The notes under the pieces: generated by a model
The model's database searches: none
Seen by the model: the letters and a program-made list of their open reading frames with translations, nothing else
What the model was told of the DNA's origin: nothing
NCBI GenBank assembly: GCA_015061315.1
Contig: SUWV01000028.1
Span: 1-33,093, forward strand
Origin: Lentimicrobiaceae bacterium
GTDB taxonomy: Bacteria; Bacteroidota; Bacteroidia; Bacteroidales; F082
Length of the DNA: 33,093 nucleotides
Reading direction: 5' to 3'
Position numbers and translations under genes: made by a program
Shown: one piece after another, positions 15,451 to 24,372 of the stretch
How positions within the stretch are numbered: position 1 is the stretch's first letter
Layout: the number at the start of each line of letters is the position of its first letter

Positions 15451-15930
15451 ATGGCAGTTGTAAAATTATCAGAATCCAAGATAAACTTCGTAAAAGATAT
15501 TTGTAAGTCTTTTAACAATGAGGCTGGAGAGGTTATCAACGTCCTTCATAAAGTACAGGGCGAGTTCGGCTATCTCTCGGCAGAAGTTCAAGAATTGGTT
15601 GCTAAAGAATTGAATATACCTGTAGCAAGAGTCTATGGCATCGTTTCGTTCTACTCGTTCTTCACCATGACACCAAAAGGTCGTTATCCTATCTCAGTAT
15701 GTTTGGGTACAGCCTGTTACGTTCGCGGTGCGGAGAAAGTCATCGACGAATTGAAACGTCAGCTCGCAGTACAAGTAGGCGGCACCACAGAAGACGGCAA
15801 GTTCTCATTGAACTGCTTACGCTGCGTAGGCGCCTGCGGCTTGGCTCCTGTTATGATGATAGGCGATAAAGTATATGGTCGCGTAACACCAGATAAAGTG
15901 GCTGGTATCTTGGCAGAGTATAATAATTAA
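15451..15930 (+). CDS. hydC: [FeFe] hydrogenase subunit HydC (NuoE-like [2Fe-2S])
   Basis: A 159-residue thioredoxin-fold [2Fe-2S] subunit. Ligands are C84 and C89 (SVCLGTACY) and C125 and C129 (LRCVGACGLAP), the standard C-x4-C ... C-x3-C pattern. An N-terminal helical region (YLSAEVQELVAKELNIP, VYGIVSFYSFF) is typical of NuoE. HydC carries electrons between HydB's flavin and the Fe-S chain of HydA; the complex is cytoplasmic. The last gene of the operon: its stop codon starts a TTAACAG heptad array and a strong hairpin terminator follows. Confidence 0.95.
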   Translation: MAVVKLSESKINFVKDICKSFNNEAGEVINVLHKVQGEFGYLSAEVQELVAKELNIPVARVYGIVSFYSFFTMTPKGRYPISVCLGTACYVRGAEKVIDELKRQLAVQVGGTTEDGKFSLNCLRCVGACGLAPVMMIGDKVYGRVTPDKVAGILAEYNN

Positions 15931-15974
15931 CAGTTAACAGTTAACAATTAACAATTAACAGTTAATAGTTAAAA
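15924..15974 (+). repeat. TTAACAG/TTAACAA heptad array at the hydC stop
   Basis: Six or seven heptads of the type TTAACAG / TTAACAA / TTAATAG begin within the hydC stop codon. Confidence 0.95.
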
Positions 15975-16008
15975 TTGTAGGGATACATTGGATGTGTCCA
16001 TAAATAAT

Positions 16009-16041
16009 AAGGGCGTAGTGATTTTTTCGCTACGTCCTTTT
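16009..16041 (+). terminator. Terminator of the hydrogenase operon
   Basis: A 13-bp stem (AAGGGCGTAGTGA / TCGCTACGTCCTT, two G-U pairs) with a T5 loop is followed by TTCT. It lies between hydC and the next promoter. Confidence 0.88.
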
Positions 16042-16109
16042 CTATATTTAATGTTTATAATTATTGAAAAAAAGTCAGTATCAATAGTTAAAAGTCGATG
16101 TCTTTTTTT

Positions 16110-16117
16110 TATATTTG
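16110..16117 (+). promoter_or_regulatory. -7 box for the first Omp28-like gene
   Basis: TATATTTG (TAnnTTTG) lies 26 bases before the ATG at 16144; no clear -33 TTTG is visible. Confidence 0.6.
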
Positions 16118-16143
16118 CACTTTATCAATTTAATCTTAAAACT

Positions 16144-17892
16144 ATGAAAAGAAATTTAGCTTTGATGATATTGTTATTGTCGTTCGTGGGGGTAAATTTG
16201 AATGCGCAAACAATGGTGTCGACAGAACCTCAGAAGAGAAATGTGATAATTGAAGATTTCACTGGCGTGAATTGTCCTAACTGTGCCGATGGTCATAAAA
16301 TAGCTAATAGCCTCATGGATTATTATGAGGATAGAGTGTGGGCTATAAACATACATGCAGGGAACTATGCTGGTTCACAATCCTATAATTTCAAAACTGA
16401 AGATGGCACTGCGATATTAGGCGGATTTAATGTTACAGGTTTTCCTCAGGCTGTCATTAACAGAACAACAGAAAATGGCGTAAGTAGAACTGATTGGGCT
16501 TCGCATACAAATCTTATCGTTGAGGAAGATGCAGAATGTAACGTGGCAGGACGAGTAGTTATTGACTATGAAGCACGTAAGGCAACAGTGACAGTGGAAG
16601 TCTATTACACTGCAAACAGCAATGCTGATGAGAATTATCTTAATGTATTTATGTTACAGGACAACATAATAGCGTATCAATCTGGTGCAGATCAAAATCC
16701 TGATCAGATGTATAACGGACAATATCGTCACATGCACGCATTCCGTGATGCTATCACGCCGACATGGGGCGATGCTATAAGTCCTACAACAGAAGGTAGT
16801 TTCGTGACTAAGACCTATACTTACGACATTCCTGAGAAGATAGGCAGCTTCGATGTTAAAATTGATGACCTTCAATTTATAGCTTTTGTGACAGAACAAT
16901 ATCAAGGAACGGCAACACGTCCTGTCCTTAATGCCAATGAGCTGAATATCTTTAAGACAACAAATCAAGATTTATATCCAGAAATAGTATCTCTCAATTC
17001 ATCGTCTAAATTCTCATGCTCAAATGAAAAAGTTATTGAAGTCTCTGTGATAAACAGCGGCTCCGATGAAATCACTTCTTTGAAATTTGAAGTGACGGTA
17101 GATGATAAAGATGCAACTACACAAACATGGGAAGGTAGTATCGCTTCATATCAGACTGTTATGGCAGAAGTGAAAGCTGTTGTGCCAGAAGGCGAACATG
17201 AGGTTGAAGTGAAGATTGTTGAAGTTAATCATGCCGATTTTGAAGAATCAGAAACGATAACATTGACAAGCGAGAAATGGAATGAGGTGAAGACTGAGAC
17301 TTCAGAGGAAGAACTGACTATAGAATTGACACAAGATAAATATGGCAACCAGATTACTTGGGAGTTGTTGGCATCAGACTATTCGGTCTTGGCATCGGGA
17401 GGTCCATACGAAATACTTAAAGGAGCATCGGCAACAGAAACACATCAGGTAAAGGTCACAGTGCCAGCAGGCGAATGTGTCAAGTTCATTGTAAGAGACT
17501 CAAAGGAAAATGGTATCTGCTGTCAGTTCGGTGAAGGTAATTACAGAATTTTAGATAGCGAGGGTAATGCTGTTGTGGAAGGAGCTGGCGATTTCGGAGC
17601 AGAGGCTTCTCATGTTATATCAATCGTTAGCACTGAAGATGTAGCTTCTGTTGAATACAACAAGTCATCGTTAGAAGTTTGGCCTAATCCTACAAATGAT
17701 AATTTGAATATAGAAGCTAAGTCGATGTCGCGTATAACTTTAATAAATACTTTAGGACAAGTCGTTTTAGACAAGGCTGTTGATGGCGACAATGAACTTC
17801 TCGACCTTTCTAAATATGAGACAGGTATTTATATGTTGCGCGTTAATACAGAAGAAGGCGTTGTGATGAGAAGAGTTGTGATTGGGAATTAA
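16144..17892 (+). CDS. Omp28-like secreted thioredoxin-fold protein with T9SS sorting domain (paralogue 1)
   Basis: A 582-residue exported protein. A signal peptide (1-22, ending NLNAQ) is followed by an Omp28-related domain with RNVIIEDFTGVNCPNC, giving a CxxC pair C44-x2-C47. Further shared blocks are MLQDNIIAYQSGA and the TPTWGDAISPTT segment. A beta-sandwich module (about 330-420), a second module with DKYGNQITWELLASDYSV and SGGPYEI, and a type A T9SS sorting domain (VWPNPTNDNLNI, INTLGQVV, TGIYMLRV) complete it. It should be surface-located. A thiol-redox or binding role is suggested by the CxxC but not shown. Upstream frame to 15988 is rejected because it runs across the terminator and promoter. 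Confidence 0.85.
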   Translation: MKRNLALMILLLSFVGVNLNAQTMVSTEPQKRNVIIEDFTGVNCPNCADGHKIANSLMDYYEDRVWAINIHAGNYAGSQSYNFKTEDGTAILGGFNVTGFPQAVINRTTENGVSRTDWASHTNLIVEEDAECNVAGRVVIDYEARKATVTVEVYYTANSNADENYLNVFMLQDNIIAYQSGADQNPDQMYNGQYRHMHAFRDAITPTWGDAISPTTEGSFVTKTYTYDIPEKIGSFDVKIDDLQFIAFVTEQYQGTATRPVLNANELNIFKTTNQDLYPEIVSLNSSSKFSCSNEKVIEVSVINSGSDEITSLKFEVTVDDKDATTQTWEGSIASYQTVMAEVKAVVPEGEHEVEVKIVEVNHADFEESETITLTSEKWNEVKTETSEEELTIELTQDKYGNQITWELLASDYSVLASGGPYEILKGASATETHQVKVTVPAGECVKFIVRDSKENGICCQFGEGNYRILDSEGNAVVEGAGDFGAEASHVISIVSTEDVASVEYNKSSLEVWPNPTNDNLNIEAKSMSRITLINTLGQVVLDKAVDGDNELLDLSKYETGIYMLRVNTEEGVVMRRVVIGN

Positions 17893-17933
17893 GAATGAAG
17901 AATTAAGAGTTAAGAATTAAGAATTATAAGTAT
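17889..17933 (+). repeat. GAATTAA heptad array at the stop codon
   Basis: About six GAATTAA / GAATGAA / GAGTTAA heptads start at the stop codon of paralogue 1. The rest of 17893-18080 holds only an AT-rich leader with a weak TATCTTAG (18025-18032) that may serve ilvE. Confidence 0.9.
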
Positions 17934-18080
17934 CGAATAGTTTAAAGGCTTGTCAAGATAAAGTGTATGGTAATGCTATACGATAAAAAAATAAAAAAAA
18001 CATCTCTATCTAAATAAAAATGTCTATCTTAGCGAGCAATTATTAAACGTAAATTTATTAACATTATAAAAATTAATATC

Positions 18081-19103
18081 ATGCAAAACATTGAATGGTC
18101 AAAACTTCCATTTGGTTATTATCCAACGAATTACAACGTCCGTTGTTACTACAGAAACGGACAATGGGGCGAAATTGAAGTAAGCTCGGAAACAACAGTA
18201 AACATCCACATGGCTGCAACATGTTTGCACTATGGTCAAGAAGCTTTTGAAGGTTTGAAGGCTTTCCGCGGTGCTGATGGTAAAGTCCGTATCTTCCGTT
18301 TAGATGAAAATGCAAAACGTTTGCAATCGTCGTGCGACGGCATCATGATGCCTCAATTTCCATTGGATAAGTTTGAAGAAGCTATGAAGAAATGCGTCCA
18401 ACTCAATGCTGACTTCATTCCTCCTTACGGCAGCGGTGCTTCATTGTACCTCCGTCCATTAATTATAGGTACTGGTATCCGCGTTGGTGTTAGCCCAGCT
18501 GATGAATATTTGTTCTTAGTGTTCGCAACACCAGTAGGTCCTTATTTCAAAGGCGGTTTCCAAGCTAACCCTTACGTCATCACTCGTAAATACGACCGCG
18601 CTGCTCCTCTCGGAACAGGTACATTTAAAGTAGGTGGTAACTATGCAGCAAGTATGCGTCCTCACGTCGAAGCATGTCACGGCGGTCAATACGCTTGCGA
18701 ATTCTATCTTGACGCTAAAGAAAAATGTTATATCGACGAAGCTGGTGCTGCTAACTTCTTCGCTATTAAAGATAACACATACATCACTCCATTATCAACA
18801 TCAATTCTTCCATCAATCACAAACAAGAGCTTGATGTTCTTGGCAGAGAAGATGGGTATGAAAGTAGAACGTCGTCCTATCCATGTTGACGAACTCGCTA
18901 CATTTGAAGAAGCTGGCGCTTGTGGCACAGCAGCTGTTATCAGCCCTATCTCACGTATCGACGATAACGACAACAATAAATCTTACGTCTTCGGCGATGG
19001 CAAACCAGGTCCATGGAGCGAGAAATTATACAACAAACTCCGCGGCATCCAATGTGGTACAGAACCTGATGAATACGGCTGGATTACAGAAGTGGAGATA
19101 TAA
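18081..19103 (+). CDS. ilvE: Branched-chain amino acid aminotransferase
   Basis: A 340-residue fold-type IV PLP aminotransferase that interconverts Val, Leu and Ile with their 2-oxo acids. The PLP lysine is K183 in GTFKVGGNYAAS. Other family marks are the N-terminal HYGQEAFEGLKAFRG, the EAGAANFFAI and PSITNKSLM phosphate-binding region, and the closing CGTAAVISPI segment. The length and motifs fit the large-form IlvE common in Bacteroidetes. It is a stand-alone gene inserted between Omp28-like paralogues, without a functional link that I can see. Confidence 0.96.
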   Translation: MQNIEWSKLPFGYYPTNYNVRCYYRNGQWGEIEVSSETTVNIHMAATCLHYGQEAFEGLKAFRGADGKVRIFRLDENAKRLQSSCDGIMMPQFPLDKFEEAMKKCVQLNADFIPPYGSGASLYLRPLIIGTGIRVGVSPADEYLFLVFATPVGPYFKGGFQANPYVITRKYDRAAPLGTGTFKVGGNYAASMRPHVEACHGGQYACEFYLDAKEKCYIDEAGAANFFAIKDNTYITPLSTSILPSITNKSLMFLAEKMGMKVERRPIHVDELATFEEAGACGTAAVISPISRIDDNDNNKSYVFGDGKPGPWSEKLYNKLRGIQCGTEPDEYGWITEVEI

Positions 19104-19150
19104 TTACAGTTAAAAGTTAACAATTAACAATTAACAATTAACAATTAAGA
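19103..19150 (+). repeat. TTAACAA heptad array after ilvE
   Basis: Five or six TTAACAA units begin a few bases after the ilvE stop codon. Confidence 0.93.
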
Positions 19151-19152
19151 AT

Positions 19153-19203
19153 GTAGAGACGTATCAATGATACTTGCATAACAGATAAACATTGATGCGT
19201 CTT
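19153..19203 (+). repeat. Dispersed hairpin repeat, copy 3
   Basis: GTAGAGACG start; the arms AGACGTATCAATG (19157-19169) and CATTGATGCGTCT (19190-19202) pair over 13 bases with one G-U and enclose a 20-base loop, followed by TT. Related to 2651, 22378 and 28868. Confidence 0.85.
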
Positions 19204-19229
19204 TATGATTTAAATAATAATTTACAATT

Positions 19230-19263
19230 AGAGATGTCATAATTTTATGGCATCTCTTTTTTT
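19230..19263 (+). terminator. Terminator between ilvE and paralogue 2
   Basis: A 13-bp stem (AGAGATGTCATAA / TTATGGCATCTCT, one G-U) is followed by a run of T. Confidence 0.9.
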
Positions 19264-19284
19264 GAAAAAAAATTAAAACTCATG

Positions 19285-19314
19285 TTGAATTTTGTAGATT
19301 TAATTGTATTTTTG
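19285..19314 (+). promoter_or_regulatory. Promoter of Omp28-like paralogues 2 and 3
   Basis: TTG (19285-19287), 19 bases, then TATTTTTG (19307-19314). It probably drives both 19363-20472 and 20520-22280, because the 47 bases between those genes show no promoter. Confidence 0.7.
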
Positions 19315-19362
19315 TAGACTCAAAGATTATGTTTATTCAAGTATAACAAATAGCTATTTACA

Positions 19363-20472
19363 ATGAAGAAAATTACTCTTTTGATAAGTATGCTTCTGTT
19401 GTGTTTGTTCAAAGCAAATGCACAAGAGCCTAAGTTTGTTTCTATAGAACCTGCGAACCGTAATGTTCTTATAGAAGAGTTTACTGGAAGAAACTGTGGT
19501 TGGTGTCCTCTCGGACAGAAAACTGTAAATAATATCATAAAGAATAATCCAGGAAGAGTCTTTACGATTAATATTCATTCTCAAAGTTCGCTCTCTCCAA
19601 CATCATATCCTAATCTCAATACTTTAAAAGGAGCTGACATCGCAAAAGCTTTTAGTGATGGCAGTTTGCCTCAAGCTGTCGTTAATCGTTCAACAGAAAA
19701 AGCTGTAGGTTTATATACTACAGCTGACAAATGGGCTCCTATGACCAATGAACAACTTCAGCAGGCCGCTGAATGTAATATTGCAGGACAAGTTGAAATA
19801 AATAAGGAGACTCGCCTCGCAAAGATAACGGTTGAAGTATATTATACAGCCGACAGTAAAGTTGATAATAACTATCTTACTGTTGTTATGTTACAAGACA
19901 GTATCATAGGTTCTCAATCAGGTGCGGCCGATAATCCGGAGCAAGTCGTCGGAGATCAATATTGCCACATGCACGTATATCGTAATACCATAAGTGAAAA
20001 ATGGGGCGACGAGATAAGCCCTACGACAGCTGGAACCTTGATAACAAAAACCTTTAAATACACAATACCAGAATCAATAGGTGAGCCTAACGGCGTAGAA
20101 GTAGATTTAGATAACCTCCATTTCCTCGCTTTCGTGACAGAACAACAAGGAGTAAATCCATTCAGATCATTCCCGATACTTAACGTATGCGAGTTGAAAA
20201 ACAAAGATTACGGAACAGAATCTCTCAGCGAGATAAATTCAGCTTCATGCGATGTCTATCCTAACCCTGTTAAGGATGTCGTTACAGTAAAAGCTGATAA
20301 CATCAAACAGATAATGATATACAATTCATTAGGACAAATGATGAAGTCTGTTGATTGCAATGATAATATAAGCGACATCAATGTCTCTGATTTGGAAAAC
20401 GGAATTTATTTCCTTAATGTCATTGACAATGAAGGTAAGATTTCAACAAATAAAATATCTGTCTTGCATTGA
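19363..20472 (+). CDS. Short Omp28-like T9SS protein (paralogue 2)
   Basis: A 369-residue paralogue with a signal peptide (1-21), the Omp28 block RNVLIEEFTGRNCGWC (CxxC C45/C48), MLQDSIIGSQSGA and the sequence GVEVDLDNLHFLAFVTE, then directly a T9SS sorting domain (DVYPNPVKDVVTV, YNSLGQMM, NGIYFLNV). It lacks the roughly 200-residue middle modules of the other three paralogues, so it is either an ancestral short form or an internal deletion with clean frame retention. Expected location is the cell surface. It has its own promoter and is followed closely by paralogue 3. Confidence 0.85.
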   Translation: MKKITLLISMLLLCLFKANAQEPKFVSIEPANRNVLIEEFTGRNCGWCPLGQKTVNNIIKNNPGRVFTINIHSQSSLSPTSYPNLNTLKGADIAKAFSDGSLPQAVVNRSTEKAVGLYTTADKWAPMTNEQLQQAAECNIAGQVEINKETRLAKITVEVYYTADSKVDNNYLTVVMLQDSIIGSQSGAADNPEQVVGDQYCHMHVYRNTISEKWGDEISPTTAGTLITKTFKYTIPESIGEPNGVEVDLDNLHFLAFVTEQQGVNPFRSFPILNVCELKNKDYGTESLSEINSASCDVYPNPVKDVVTVKADNIKQIMIYNSLGQMMKSVDCNDNISDINVSDLENGIYFLNVIDNEGKISTNKISVLH

Positions 20473-20519
20473 TACACTTAAATAGAAAATAATATTAACA
20501 TTAAATTAAAATTTACAAG

Positions 20520-22280
20520 ATGAAAAAATTAACTCTTTTAATGTGTGCTTTTGCTTTCTTGTTTAAAGTTAGTGCACAAGAACCTCAGTTCGTTTCTAAA
20601 GAACAACAAAACAGAAACGTATATATTGAGGAATTGACAGGAAGACTCTGTGGCTATTGTCCAGGTGGTCAAAAAGTAGTGAATCAGATTATTGCTGATA
20701 ACCCAGGTAGAGTGTTTACTGCAAATATTCACGCGGCAAGTTCTTTGTCACCAACAAACTATCCTAACCTCAATACTTCAAAAGGTGCTGAGATATATAA
20801 TAATTTTGCAGCTAATGGTATTCCTTGTGCAGTTGTTAATCGTTCAACAGCAACAGCAACATTTTCAGATACATGGGCATCTGCAACAAATGCACAATTA
20901 AATCAAGCTGCAGAAGTAAATGTTGATGGTCAGGTTGTTATCAATCCTGCTACACGTCAGGCTGCAATAACAGTTGAAGCTTATTATACAGCTGACAGTA
21001 AGGAAAGCACAAACTATCTTACAGTTGTGATGTTACAAGATAGTATTTTGGGTTCTCAATCAGGTGCTTCAAGTAACCCAGCTCAAGTAGTCAATGGTCA
21101 ATACTGTCACATGCACATTCTCCGTGATATCATAACTCCTACATGGGGAGACCAAATCACTCCAACAACAGCAGGTTCTTTGATTACAAAACAATATGTT
21201 TACGATATTCCAGAAGTTATAGGTTCACCTAATGGCGTTGAAGTTGATTTGGACAATGTTCATTTTATTGTTTTTGTAACAGAGAAAAAACAAGGTACTC
21301 CAACACGTCCTATACTTAACGTAGCACAATTGTCTGTAGTTCAAGGTACTGATGATCCTATCTATCCTTTCATCAAATCTTTGACACAGGAAAATTTAAT
21401 AACATGTACTTACGAAAAGAAATTTACTGCTAATGTTGTTAATGGTGGTACAGAAGAAATCACATCACTTAAATTTGAAGTCACTGTTCAAGATGGTGAA
21501 ACAACAACAGAAGAATGGACAGGTTCACTTCCATCATACGCTAATGTCAATGTAGACTTATTTGCAGAAATTCCTTTCGGTGAAAAGAGCGTAGAAGTGA
21601 AGATTGTTGAAGCTAATGGTCAAGAATTTTCGTTCGCACAATCAGTAGTTGGAAAATGTGAAGAATGGATTCAGGTAGAATTAGGCGATACACAAGCTAC
21701 AGAAGAATTCAAACTCGAACTCGCACAAGACAGATTTGGTAACCAAATTTCATGGCAAGTCATAAATCACAGCGACGAAGTCATTGCATCTGGCGGTCCA
21801 TACGATATGTTGTCAACAGTAGGAACAAAAGTTCACGAAGAATATTTCACATTGCCAGCAGGTGAATGCGCAATGTTTGTTATAGAAGACGGCGTTGGTA
21901 ATGGTATTAACGGAGCATTTGGTGCAGGTTATTACAAAATATATGACAGCAAAGGTAACGTTCTCGTAGAGTCAGACGGTAACTATGGTCATGGTGAATA
22001 TAGAATTATCTATACTCACGGTGCTATGTCAGTTGAAGATGTTGTTGAAACATCATACAATGTTTATCCAAACCCTGTAAAAGACGTTCTTACAGTAACA
22101 GGCGAAAACATGAGACAAGTTGAGATCTACAACTCATTAGGTCAGTTGGTTAAGTCAATCAGCTGCAACGATGACGAAGTTAAGATCAACGTCAACGATA
22201 TGCAAAACGGAATGTATTTCGTCAATGTCATCGACAACAATGGCGAAATGACAACAAGCAAAGTTTCAGTCTTGAGATAA
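20520..22280 (+). CDS. Omp28-like T9SS protein (paralogue 3)
   Basis: A 586-residue protein closely related to paralogue 4. In order: signal peptide (1-20), Omp28 domain with RNVYIEELTGRLCGYC (C44/C47), MLQDSILGSQSGA, a beta module starting about residue 282 with ITSLKFEVTVQD, a module with DRFGNQISWQVI and SGGPYDML, and a T9SS domain (YNVYPNPVKDVLTV, YNSLGQLVKS, GMYFVNVIDNNG). It is probably co-transcribed with paralogue 2. The start lies 47 bases after the previous stop and has an A-rich leader. A substrate or partner is unknown. Confidence 0.85.
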   Translation: MKKLTLLMCAFAFLFKVSAQEPQFVSKEQQNRNVYIEELTGRLCGYCPGGQKVVNQIIADNPGRVFTANIHAASSLSPTNYPNLNTSKGAEIYNNFAANGIPCAVVNRSTATATFSDTWASATNAQLNQAAEVNVDGQVVINPATRQAAITVEAYYTADSKESTNYLTVVMLQDSILGSQSGASSNPAQVVNGQYCHMHILRDIITPTWGDQITPTTAGSLITKQYVYDIPEVIGSPNGVEVDLDNVHFIVFVTEKKQGTPTRPILNVAQLSVVQGTDDPIYPFIKSLTQENLITCTYEKKFTANVVNGGTEEITSLKFEVTVQDGETTTEEWTGSLPSYANVNVDLFAEIPFGEKSVEVKIVEANGQEFSFAQSVVGKCEEWIQVELGDTQATEEFKLELAQDRFGNQISWQVINHSDEVIASGGPYDMLSTVGTKVHEEYFTLPAGECAMFVIEDGVGNGINGAFGAGYYKIYDSKGNVLVESDGNYGHGEYRIIYTHGAMSVEDVVETSYNVYPNPVKDVLTVTGENMRQVEIYNSLGQLVKSISCNDDEVKINVNDMQNGMYFVNVIDNNGEMTTSKVSVLR

Positions 22281-22315
22281 AGTCAACGAGACTACAAGAC
22301 GACGAGACAACAAGA
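22281..22315 (+). repeat. ACAAGACA octamer repeat after paralogue 3
   Basis: AGTCAACGAGACTACAAGAC-type octamers start directly after the stop codon. Confidence 0.9.
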
Positions 22316-22349
22316 AAAGACGCTGCTATTTTTATAGTGGCGTCTTTTT
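22316..22349 (+). terminator. Terminator after paralogue 3
   Basis: A 14-bp stem (AAAGACGCTGCTAT / ATAGTGGCGTCTTT, two G-U pairs), a TTTT loop and a T run. Confidence 0.92.
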
Positions 22350-22377
22350 AATTAAGAATTAAGAATTAAGAATTGTT

Positions 22378-22437
22378 GTAGAGACGTGACACATTACACC
22401 TATGGAAATAAATACGATGTAATTGGTGCGTCTTTTT
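22378..22437 (+). repeat. Dispersed hairpin repeat, copy 2
   Basis: GTAGAGACGTGACACATTAC ... TGTAATTGGTGCGTCTTTTT with the loop CCTATGGAAATAAA. Nearly the same as copy 1 at 2651-2707. It is preceded by TTAAGAA heptads (22349-22374). Confidence 0.85.
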
Positions 22438-22486
22438 AATTAAGAATTTACAAAAAAATATATAAATAAATTATCAGAAATAATTG

Positions 22487-22494
22487 TATATTTG
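22487..22494 (+). promoter_or_regulatory. -7 box for paralogue 4
   Basis: TATATTTG, 54 bases before the ATG at 22549; no clear -33 box. Confidence 0.5.
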
Positions 22495-22548
22495 TAAACT
22501 TATATAGAAGCTGAGAATAATTAAATTATAACAGATAAATTTACTGAT

Positions 22549-24315
22549 ATGAAGAAATTTACATTTTTAATGTGTGCAGTATTAGCTTGTTTGTTGAATG
22601 CAAATGCACAAGAACCACAGTTTGTTTCAAAAGAACAACAGAACAGAAATGTACTTATTGAAGAATTTACAGGAAGAGATTGCCCTTATTGCCCTCTCGG
22701 ACAAGTTGGTGTTAATGAAGTTACAGTACAATATCCAGGAAGGGTTTTCTCTGTAAATATCCACGCTAAGAGTGGTTTGTCGCCAGTTTCATATCCAAAT
22801 CTTAACACTCAATATGGATATGAACTCACTATGGCTATGGCTTACGAATCAGGACTTCCAGCAGCATTTGCTAATCGTGCGCAAAGCGAGACTTTCCATC
22901 CAGGTTCGGCTATGACAGGAATAGAAACAGACAAACAATTGAGCCAAGCTGCTGAAGTTAATATAGCAGGTCAGGTTCGTATTGATCATGAAACAAGAGT
23001 TGCAACAATAGATGTAGAAGCATATTACACATCAAACAGCGCTTCTGACAAAAATTATCTTACAATATTGATGTTGCAAGACAGTATCTTAGGTTCTCAA
23101 AAAGGAGCCGTTGAATTTAATCCTGATCAGATGATAGGAGATAAATATGTTCACATGCATACACTCCGTGATATTATTACCGATATATGGGGCGATGAGA
23201 TAGCTCCTACAACAGCAGGTTCTTTGATAACAAAGACATACGAATATCAGATTCCAGAGACTGTGGGAGAACCTAATGGCGTTGAAGTCGATTTGGATAA
23301 TATTCATTTCGTTGCTTTCGTGACAGAAAAGAAAGATGGAACAGTATCACAACCTGTGTTGAATGTTAATGAATTACATACATTGAAAGTTAAAAACCAA
23401 GACTTCTATCCTTATTTGGGCGCCTTTGATATTAAAGCTAAACCTTCATGCTCTAATTTGAAGCCAATCGTATTGCAATTTATCAATGGCGGTAATAAGG
23501 AAATCACTTCTTTAAAATATGAAATGACGGTACAAGATGTTTCCACACAATATTCATGGGAAGGCGCACTTCCTTCATATTCTGATATTACAATTGAGGA
23601 AGAATTGGAATTGTCGGCAGGAAATCAGAAAGTTACATTAAATATTGTTGAAGTCAATGGAAGTGCATACGAATATTCAGAGACAAGAACTCTTTTCAGT
23701 GATGGCTGGACAGGCGTTTATTTCCCAGAAGATGAAGATGAATTTAAGATTGATATTGTACAAGATAAACAAGGTAACCAGATTACATGGGAATTGATAG
23801 ATTCAGATAACAATGTTTTGGCATCTGGCGGTCCGTATGCAGCGCTTGTCGGCAATGGTATCAAAATGCACAGAACTAAAGTCAAGGTAGCTAACAACTC
23901 ATGTGTCAAGTTTATCATTTATGATGAAGGCGGTGACGGTATCAACTGCGGTTTTGGTGAAGGTTACTATAAAATCTCTGACAGTAAAGGTAATGTAATT
24001 ATTGAAAGCGACGGTAAATTTGCAGATATGGCATATCACAATATCTCAACACACGAAGGTAATGTGTCTGTTGATGAGATGGCAAAAGAAACTTATCATA
24101 TCTATCCAAATCCGGTCAACGATTTGCTAACAATAGTTGGAAATAATATTAAGCAAGTTGATGTTTATAATACAATGGGACAATTGCTTAAATCTGTCGT
24201 ATGTGAAGATAGCATGGTAAATATCAATGTTGAGGATTTACAAAACGGCATGTATATCGTCAATGTTATTGATAATAATGATGTTGTGTCATCAAGAAAA
24301 ATATCAGTATTTTAG
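22549..24315 (+). CDS. Omp28-like T9SS protein (paralogue 4)
   Basis: A 588-residue relative of paralogue 3: signal peptide (1-21), Omp28 domain with RNVLIEEFTGRDCPYC (C45/C48, a glutaredoxin-like CPYC), MLQDSILGSQKGA, a beta module with ITSLKYEMTVQD, a module with DKQGNQITWELIDSDNNV and SGGPYAAL, and a T9SS domain (YHIYPNPVNDLLTI, YNTMGQLLKS, GMYIVNVIDNND). The copy has its own promoter after a terminator, so it may be expressed independently of paralogues 2 and 3. Surface anchoring is expected. Confidence 0.85.
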   Translation: MKKFTFLMCAVLACLLNANAQEPQFVSKEQQNRNVLIEEFTGRDCPYCPLGQVGVNEVTVQYPGRVFSVNIHAKSGLSPVSYPNLNTQYGYELTMAMAYESGLPAAFANRAQSETFHPGSAMTGIETDKQLSQAAEVNIAGQVRIDHETRVATIDVEAYYTSNSASDKNYLTILMLQDSILGSQKGAVEFNPDQMIGDKYVHMHTLRDIITDIWGDEIAPTTAGSLITKTYEYQIPETVGEPNGVEVDLDNIHFVAFVTEKKDGTVSQPVLNVNELHTLKVKNQDFYPYLGAFDIKAKPSCSNLKPIVLQFINGGNKEITSLKYEMTVQDVSTQYSWEGALPSYSDITIEEELELSAGNQKVTLNIVEVNGSAYEYSETRTLFSDGWTGVYFPEDEDEFKIDIVQDKQGNQITWELIDSDNNVLASGGPYAALVGNGIKMHRTKVKVANNSCVKFIIYDEGGDGINCGFGEGYYKISDSKGNVIIESDGKFADMAYHNISTHEGNVSVDEMAKETYHIYPNPVNDLLTIVGNNIKQVDVYNTMGQLLKSVVCEDSMVNINVEDLQNGMYIVNVIDNNDVVSSRKISVF

Positions 24316-24335
24316 TTTGTATTCTTTTTGTTATT

Positions 24336-24362
24336 GGACGTCATATATTATGTGTGACGTCC
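24336..24362 (+). terminator. Hairpin after paralogue 4 (possible terminator)
   Basis: A 12-bp stem (GGACGTCATATA / TGTGTGACGTCC, two G-U) with a 3-base loop, but only TTA follows, so termination may be partial. The next gene begins 10 bases later. Confidence 0.6.
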
Positions 24363-24372
24363 TTACATTATA

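Noticed and set aside
15988..16143. Upstream extension of the first Omp28-like gene.
   Set aside because: It crosses a strong terminator (16009-16041) and a -7 box; the ATG at 16144 is followed by a good signal peptide.
17955..17990. Hairpin GTATGG/CTATAC as a terminator after paralogue 1.
   Set aside because: The stem is only six pairs and is followed by A, not T.
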